A stretch of 12,533 bases of DNA from Spirogloea muscicola (Eukaryota > Streptophyta > Zygnematophyceae > Spirogloeales > Spirogloeaceae): assembly GCA_009602725.1 (NCBI GenBank), contig WELB01000276.1:71009-83541 (forward strand), written 5' to 3'. Position numbers and translations under genes: made by a program. This document shows, one piece after another, positions 8,691 to 12,533 of the stretch. The number at the start of each line of letters is the position of its first letter. The first letter of the stretch is position 1. The notes beneath the pieces are model-generated. The model searched no databases and was not told where the DNA came from. It saw only the letters and a list, made by a program, of their open reading frames with translations.

Positions 8691-8790
8691 GGGAGAGAGG
8701 AAAAGAGGGAGGGAGGGAGCGAGGGCGAGAGCGAGAGGGAGAGAGGGGGAGGAAGGGAGGGAGGGAGGGAGGGAGAGAGAGAGGGGGAAG
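8691..8790. repeat. GA/GGGA-rich simple-sequence tract
   Basis: About 100 bases of almost pure purine on the plus strand, built of GGGA, GAGA and GGGC/GCGA units. It gives serine/proline-rich false open frames on the minus strand. Similar, shorter GA-rich stretches accompany the stem-loops near 6000-6055 and 7380-7430 and in 7550-7650. Confidence 0.85.
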
Positions 8791-8944
8791 TATTCTGGCA
8801 ATAGTCAAAGCCAGCCAAAGTCGAATAAGCAAGGCCCACAAGGATTGAGCTACACCTAAGGGGGGGGAAAGCACAAAAGCGTGCAGCTATGCAAGTTGCT
8901 CTACAAACAAAATGAAATAACTAGCGCTTCGAATGCAGGGCAAT

Positions 8945-8962
8945 GACTGTGAGAGGCCAGCC
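8945..8962 (-). repeat. Stem-loop in the 3' tail of fragment H
   Basis: On the minus strand GGCTG...CAGTC, closing with one G-U wobble. It is preceded by CAGACCTTGTGCATTCCTTTG and followed by CATTGCCCT, the latter shared with the copy at 5919-5936. It lies about 80 bases after the stop of fragment H. Confidence 0.6.
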
Positions 8963-9040
8963 CAAAGGAATGCACAAGGTCTGCAAGGGCGGAAGATCCA
9001 AAAAGCAGAAAACTACTCGTTGTAACTTGCAAGTGGGCGC

Positions 9041-9070
9041 TCAACAAACTCTAGTCAGCAAGTGCAGATC
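9041..9070 (-). pseudogene. Retroelement fragment H, terminal peptide only
   Basis: The minus strand reads DLHLLTRVC-stop (TGA 9043-9041). The nucleotides CTGACTAGAG and the following TTGAGCGCCC match fragment C (CTGACTAGAG, ACTGAGCGTCC). The tail down to 8963 also ends as in C. Everything upstream of the terminal peptide is lost or unrecognisable. Confidence 0.6.
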
Positions 9071-9308
9071 ACATTTATGCCAATTATGCAGACAAGGACT
9101 GAGACCATCCAATAGTGCATTCAATCAACTCATTACAATAAATTTGAGGGCTTGAATCCAAAGTCCGTGTATACACCAATAATCATTGGAGATGAATTGG
9201 AAGTGAGACCGTAACCCAGATAAAGTAGATGACAACCCAAAAAGGACTTTGCCAGTTGTACCTAGCTTTGCTTGAAGCTTGTGCCTTCCGCTCAGCTTGA
9301 TGAGGCAC

Positions 9309-12300
9309 TTACAAGACGAAGTTATCGTGAATGGTAGCATTCTTGAGTACGATGATGATGCCCGATCTGATGTAGAAGCCTTCGCTGGAGCGATCTGCCT
9401 CCACAATGTTCTGCAGCCGAAGTGAGCACAAGAGCAGACCTTCCAAGGTCAATAGAAGGTTGTTGTAAAAGTAGGATGAGAGACTTTACCAAGGACAGGT
9501 CAAGGAAGCGAGGCATCACAGTCACTAGCAGTGGGCCAAGAGGTATGACCTGCCAAAAGTGCATAACGGTCACTAGCATTGGGCCAAGAGGCATGACAGT
9601 TTAGAAATGCTTGCAGAAACATTGCTGAAAGTAGGGCAGGTATTTACATCTTTATTGATAAGCACAACATTTCTGCCAATCCGAGCATTCTTGTCCACAA
9701 TGGCCTCCCTACACACCCACAAAGAACTTATGTAAGCACAACCTCATTGGACAAAATCATAACAGCGGCCACACTAGATGTGAGCTTGACCTGTTGCTCA
9801 AATGACATGCTTCAAGAGCGCCACGCAATGCAGTGATTGGTGCAGGAAGTCTTGCAAGCTTGTGAGCTGATCATCCAGGTTGATGCTCATCCTAAACATC
9901 CATGCACTGCTCTTCAAATTGAAGCCATGCAATTGCAGTGGTCGTTCAGAAGGCAAATTTCTGAGGTGAAGGCTGAACTTATGACTCACGTGATTTGTGT
10001 GTTCTCCCCGACACCGACAGGTACTTTGCCAGCGGCAAGAAGCGCGGCCCTTTCTTCATCGACCTCATAGTAATCAGCACCACTTAGCATTGTGTCCTGT
10101 TGCATAGGGACGTGAATAGGACAAAGGGCTAGTAAGGTGATAGTGGTGCAAGTGCTGTCAGGAGTACATACAAAAACCAGCTTACATTGGAGCAGCCAAG
10201 GTCGAGGCAAGAATTGCAAAGCTGCGACCTCATAGAGCAGCCCAGGGGACTTCTTGGTGGCAGTCGTGACTTATACATGCATTGCTGCTGTTGTTAAGCC
10301 AACAAATCAAGGTGGCAAACGACAAGCCTACTTTACAAGTATGTCTGAAGCATCTCACCTTGATCACCACTCCACTATCCAGCCGCTGTCGAATTCCAAC
10401 AATAGAGTGTGTCACTGAGCAATCTCTGAGGAAGCACCCATGCGAAAGAATGGAGTCCTTGACCTGAGAGCACCTCACCACAAGTCCACAGCACGTCAGT
10501 AAGGCCAAGTACACTAGTAACTGGGCATCCTCAGTATCAGTAAGAAGTCACACGACCTCTCCAGCCAGGGTATAAAGGAGCAAAAGCTCAGTTCAGATCA
10601 GAATTGTTGTTTGCCAATAACAAGGGAGACAGCTCACCTTGCACCTTTCAACCTTTGTGGGTGGAAGAAAGCGAGGAGATGTGAAGATGGGCTTGGAGGG
10701 GTCGTAGAAGCGGAACTTGGGAGGCTGCAATGCAAAAGGAAGCCACTTACGGCGGGGTCTTTGACTCAATATTCCAAACTCATGAAAATGAGATGCTGAC
10801 CTTGACAATCAAGTGCTCTGACATTGAGCTGCGCATGCACTCATGATGTAGCATCTACCAGGTACCTGAGCAGTCAGAGCAAGATTTGCCTCGAAGAAAC
10901 TTCGGATGGTTCCAATGTCCTCCCAGTAGTCAGGAAAGAGGTACGCCTGGACATTATACTCTTTGGCAGAGGCTGGAATGATCTCACCACCAAAATCATT
11001 AGCAGTTGGATACCGCCACCTGGACATGCAGCCAACATGGGGGCCCGTGAGACATTGCAGCCAAGTTCACTTGATCTGCATGAGATCTACACACATCGCT
11101 GTCAGGAGTCTGCTTCAAGCCTCCTTGGATGCAAACCCACCGCTACACGACTTATCTGCGTCACATCTGCTTGACATGTCAGACATTATGGCAAGCCTGG
11201 GAGGCGGCTGCGAGCCGCGTGCACCTCAGAAGCTTCTGCAAGATTTCCTTCTTGAAGACATAAATACCCATAGATGCAATGTACTTCTGCTTCCGAGCGT
11301 CCTCTGCAGAGAGGCCCAGGACAGTGGTATCAACCTCCTGCAATGGTGGCAAAAGAAAACCTGGGTCAAGACAGCAGTATCTGTCACCCCAATCACATTG
11401 CGTCAATCATCATGGCACAGGAATTGCCAAGAACAGTCATCATAGACTTAGCAGCTAGAGAAATTTCCAGTCACAACAAATATCAAGCTATTCGCACCAT
11501 CTTCTTGAGGTCTGCTCCTTTGGGCTTCTCGGCGAATGCAATAACGCGACCCTCCGAGTCAATGTTGAGAAGACCAAAGTCAGACGCCCGGCTGCTCAAG
11601 AGGATTAGCACGCCTCAGAATTTCTGTTTGCATCTGCTTGCTTGTCTACCCAGAGCGAGGTGTACGGCCAGCTTCAGGAAGAGGACAAAACACTTCGTAG
11701 CCAGCACATCTACATCCATCAAAACCCTACACCCACGGAAAACTGCAAAATTCTTGCCTGTCATCGACAGGAAGGACAGCCAAAGTGATGTCCGCATTTG
11801 TGTCCTTGTGTTTCTGCAACATCATATGCCTCAGACATGAGCAAAGCAGCAACGCATATCCAGGCAGAGACTTCACATGCCAGCTATTTTAGCTATTAGG
11901 CTCACAAGCACCAGATTACATCTAGTGAGTCCTTTGCGAGGGAAGCATATAGCTTTGTCTGGACCTGTACGAAGTCCATGTAGTCCATACGATAGAGGTG
12001 ATCTCCAGCAAGGATCACAACATCCTCCACAGTCTTGTTCTTGGCATCCTGAGCAATCACTCCATACAGTCAGTGCCAAATGACCAGCTAACCAAGCACA
12101 CCATGTAGCTATGTTCATTCTTAGCAGGGAATGGGATATTACTCTGTTCAGGAAGGTATACAGGGCTCTCTCAGCTGCAGCCTGCGAATGTTCACTAGGT
12201 CGCTCAGGAGGCAGAGTTCGCGTCACACTCATTGATCAGGGAAAGGTTGGGTGAACGTACATCAAACAACCAAAGGTACTGCCTGACTGCGTCAGCAGTG

Positions 12301-12353
12301 CCTTGGAACCAGTCAGAACCCTTTTCACCAGGAGTCTGACTTGCAGCAAGGAC
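9309..12353 (-). CDS. APL: ADP-glucose pyrophosphorylase large subunit (5' part outside window)
   Basis: Glucose-1-phosphate adenylyltransferase: makes ADP-glucose from glucose 1-phosphate and ATP, the first committed step of plastid starch synthesis, as a tetramer with small subunits. Hand-spliced exons, 5' to 3': 12353-12261, 12048-11965, 11813-11758, 11591-11498, 11337-11225, 11019-10866, 10724-10638, 10463-10359, 10096-9990, 9708-9648, 9410-9309. All phases close: 351 residues plus TAA. Visible blocks, numbered in this partial protein: [16 protein letters not shown] near 15-30; [10 protein letters not shown] at 45-54 with the family's catalytic Asp (47); FAEKPKG at 97-103 with the glucose-1-phosphate lysine (100); YWEDIGT in exon 11019-10866; then the C-terminal beta-helix; [13 protein letters not shown] near the end with the activator-site Lys341. 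FYDP...[12 protein letters not shown]-like and SHGCFLRDC blocks favour the large over the small subunit. About 150-170 N-terminal residues, including the transit peptide and GGGxGTRL loop, are missing, so catalytic competence cannot be judged. Confidence 0.95.
11592..11757 (-). other. GC-AG intron in the ADP-glucose pyrophosphorylase gene
   Basis: On the minus strand the exon ends GATGACAG and the intron starts GCAAGAA, the typical GC-donor form (AG/GCAAG). It ends TTGAGCAG, and the next exon restores VDD-SRASDFG, a conserved block. Hence the donor is fixed by the protein. Confidence 0.8.
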
Positions 12354-12533
12354 CTGCCAGATATGAAAGGGCTATGAGTCCAAAGGTATTGGAGTCAGTG
12401 GCAGGAGTACAAACCCTTGTGAAACGTGTGAACCCTTCATCTCTGCCAGCACTGTGACTCTTGTGCAGTATTTTGGTCCTCTAATATTGAGGGGCACGGA
12501 TTGGGGGCCCGCCATCTGGGGGGGGGAAGGGGG
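12354..12533 (-). other. Intron sequence upstream of the first visible pyrophosphorylase exon
   Basis: The first visible exon begins after CTGGCAG at VLAASQTPG. The preceding family block (GDGFVE-like) is not found in these 180 bases in any frame, so they are most likely intron. The right edge is a G-run, which may mark a contig or assembly end. Confidence 0.5.

Larger units (their letters stand above)
5441..9070. mobile_element. Cluster of 3'-end fragments of a retroelement family (probably non-LTR)
   Basis: At least eight fragments (F, A, B, C, D, H on minus; G, E on plus) end in variants of one C-terminal peptide. The versions read SDPHVLTRGY, SYSDLMLLTRGY, SLSDLFVLTRGY, SYSDLHLLTRGY, DLHLLTRVC, IIDLLLLTLDY and SYSDLMLLTRGC, each followed by a stop; D keeps only the preceding GRALAAAS-like part. 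Several share 3' tails with a stem-loop. Repeated 3' ends without 5' parts are what 5'-truncated non-LTR retrotransposition leaves. No reverse transcriptase domain, long terminal repeats or clear target-site duplications are visible in the window. The repeated ends are seen directly; the class is inferred. Confidence 0.7.

Noticed and set aside
8287-8874. 195-codon minus-strand open frame, serine/proline/leucine rich
   Set aside because: It is produced by the GA-rich simple repeat and by fragment D read in the wrong frame; no protein family features are seen.
5919-8962. Stem-loops as terminal inverted repeats of MITEs
   Set aside because: The arms are only six bases, they lie 5-6 bases apart, and they sit at a fixed place after a retroelement stop codon instead of flanking a unit.
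9309-12353. Small (catalytic) subunit of ADP-glucose pyrophosphorylase
   Set aside because: [28 protein letters not shown] and the C-terminal [14 protein letters not shown] block fit the large-subunit group; the small subunit usually has other residues at these places and ends differently.

Overview
The window looks like nuclear DNA from a member of the green lineage. A unicellular or charophyte-type green alga seems more likely than a land plant. The reasons are two plant-type genes (a proton/sulfate symporter and the large-subunit type of ADP-glucose pyrophosphorylase), many short introns (about 125-350 bases) with TGCAG-type acceptors, a GC-rich, alanine-rich first exon, and two GC-AG introns. 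I cannot name the genus. No bacterial operon, tRNA, rRNA or CRISPR array is visible.

Layout. Positions 11-4896 (+) hold a complete 16-exon sulfate transporter. I spliced it by hand; all phases close and it gives 661 residues. Positions 12353-9309 (-) hold the last 11 exons (351 residues plus stop) of an ADP-glucose pyrophosphorylase large subunit whose 5' part lies beyond the right edge. The two genes converge tail to tail. They belong to separate pathways (sulfate uptake; plastid starch synthesis) and nothing in the sequence suggests joint regulation.

The 4.4 kb between them (4897-9308) has no credible host gene, but it is structured. At least eight fragments of the 3' end of one retroelement-like family are piled up there, six on the minus strand and two on the plus strand. 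They share a C-terminal peptide close to SYSDLMLLTRGY-stop, usually preceded by an (A)GRALAAAS-like stretch. The longest fragment (7240-6609, minus) keeps about 210 codons and resembles the restriction-like (PD-(D/E)XK) endonuclease end of some non-LTR retrotransposon proteins. Downstream of several stop codons lies a short 3' tail carrying a recurrent stem-loop (GGCTGG, 5-6 base loop, CCAGCC). One copy has a compensatory base-pair change. Three tail types can be distinguished on the same coding end. A 60-base tandem repeat and GA-rich tracts accompany the stem-loops.

The retroelement cluster is the most novel part of the window. The family name, the endonuclease assignment and the role of the stem-loop are inferences; the repeated peptide, the tails and the stem-loops are visible in the sequence.
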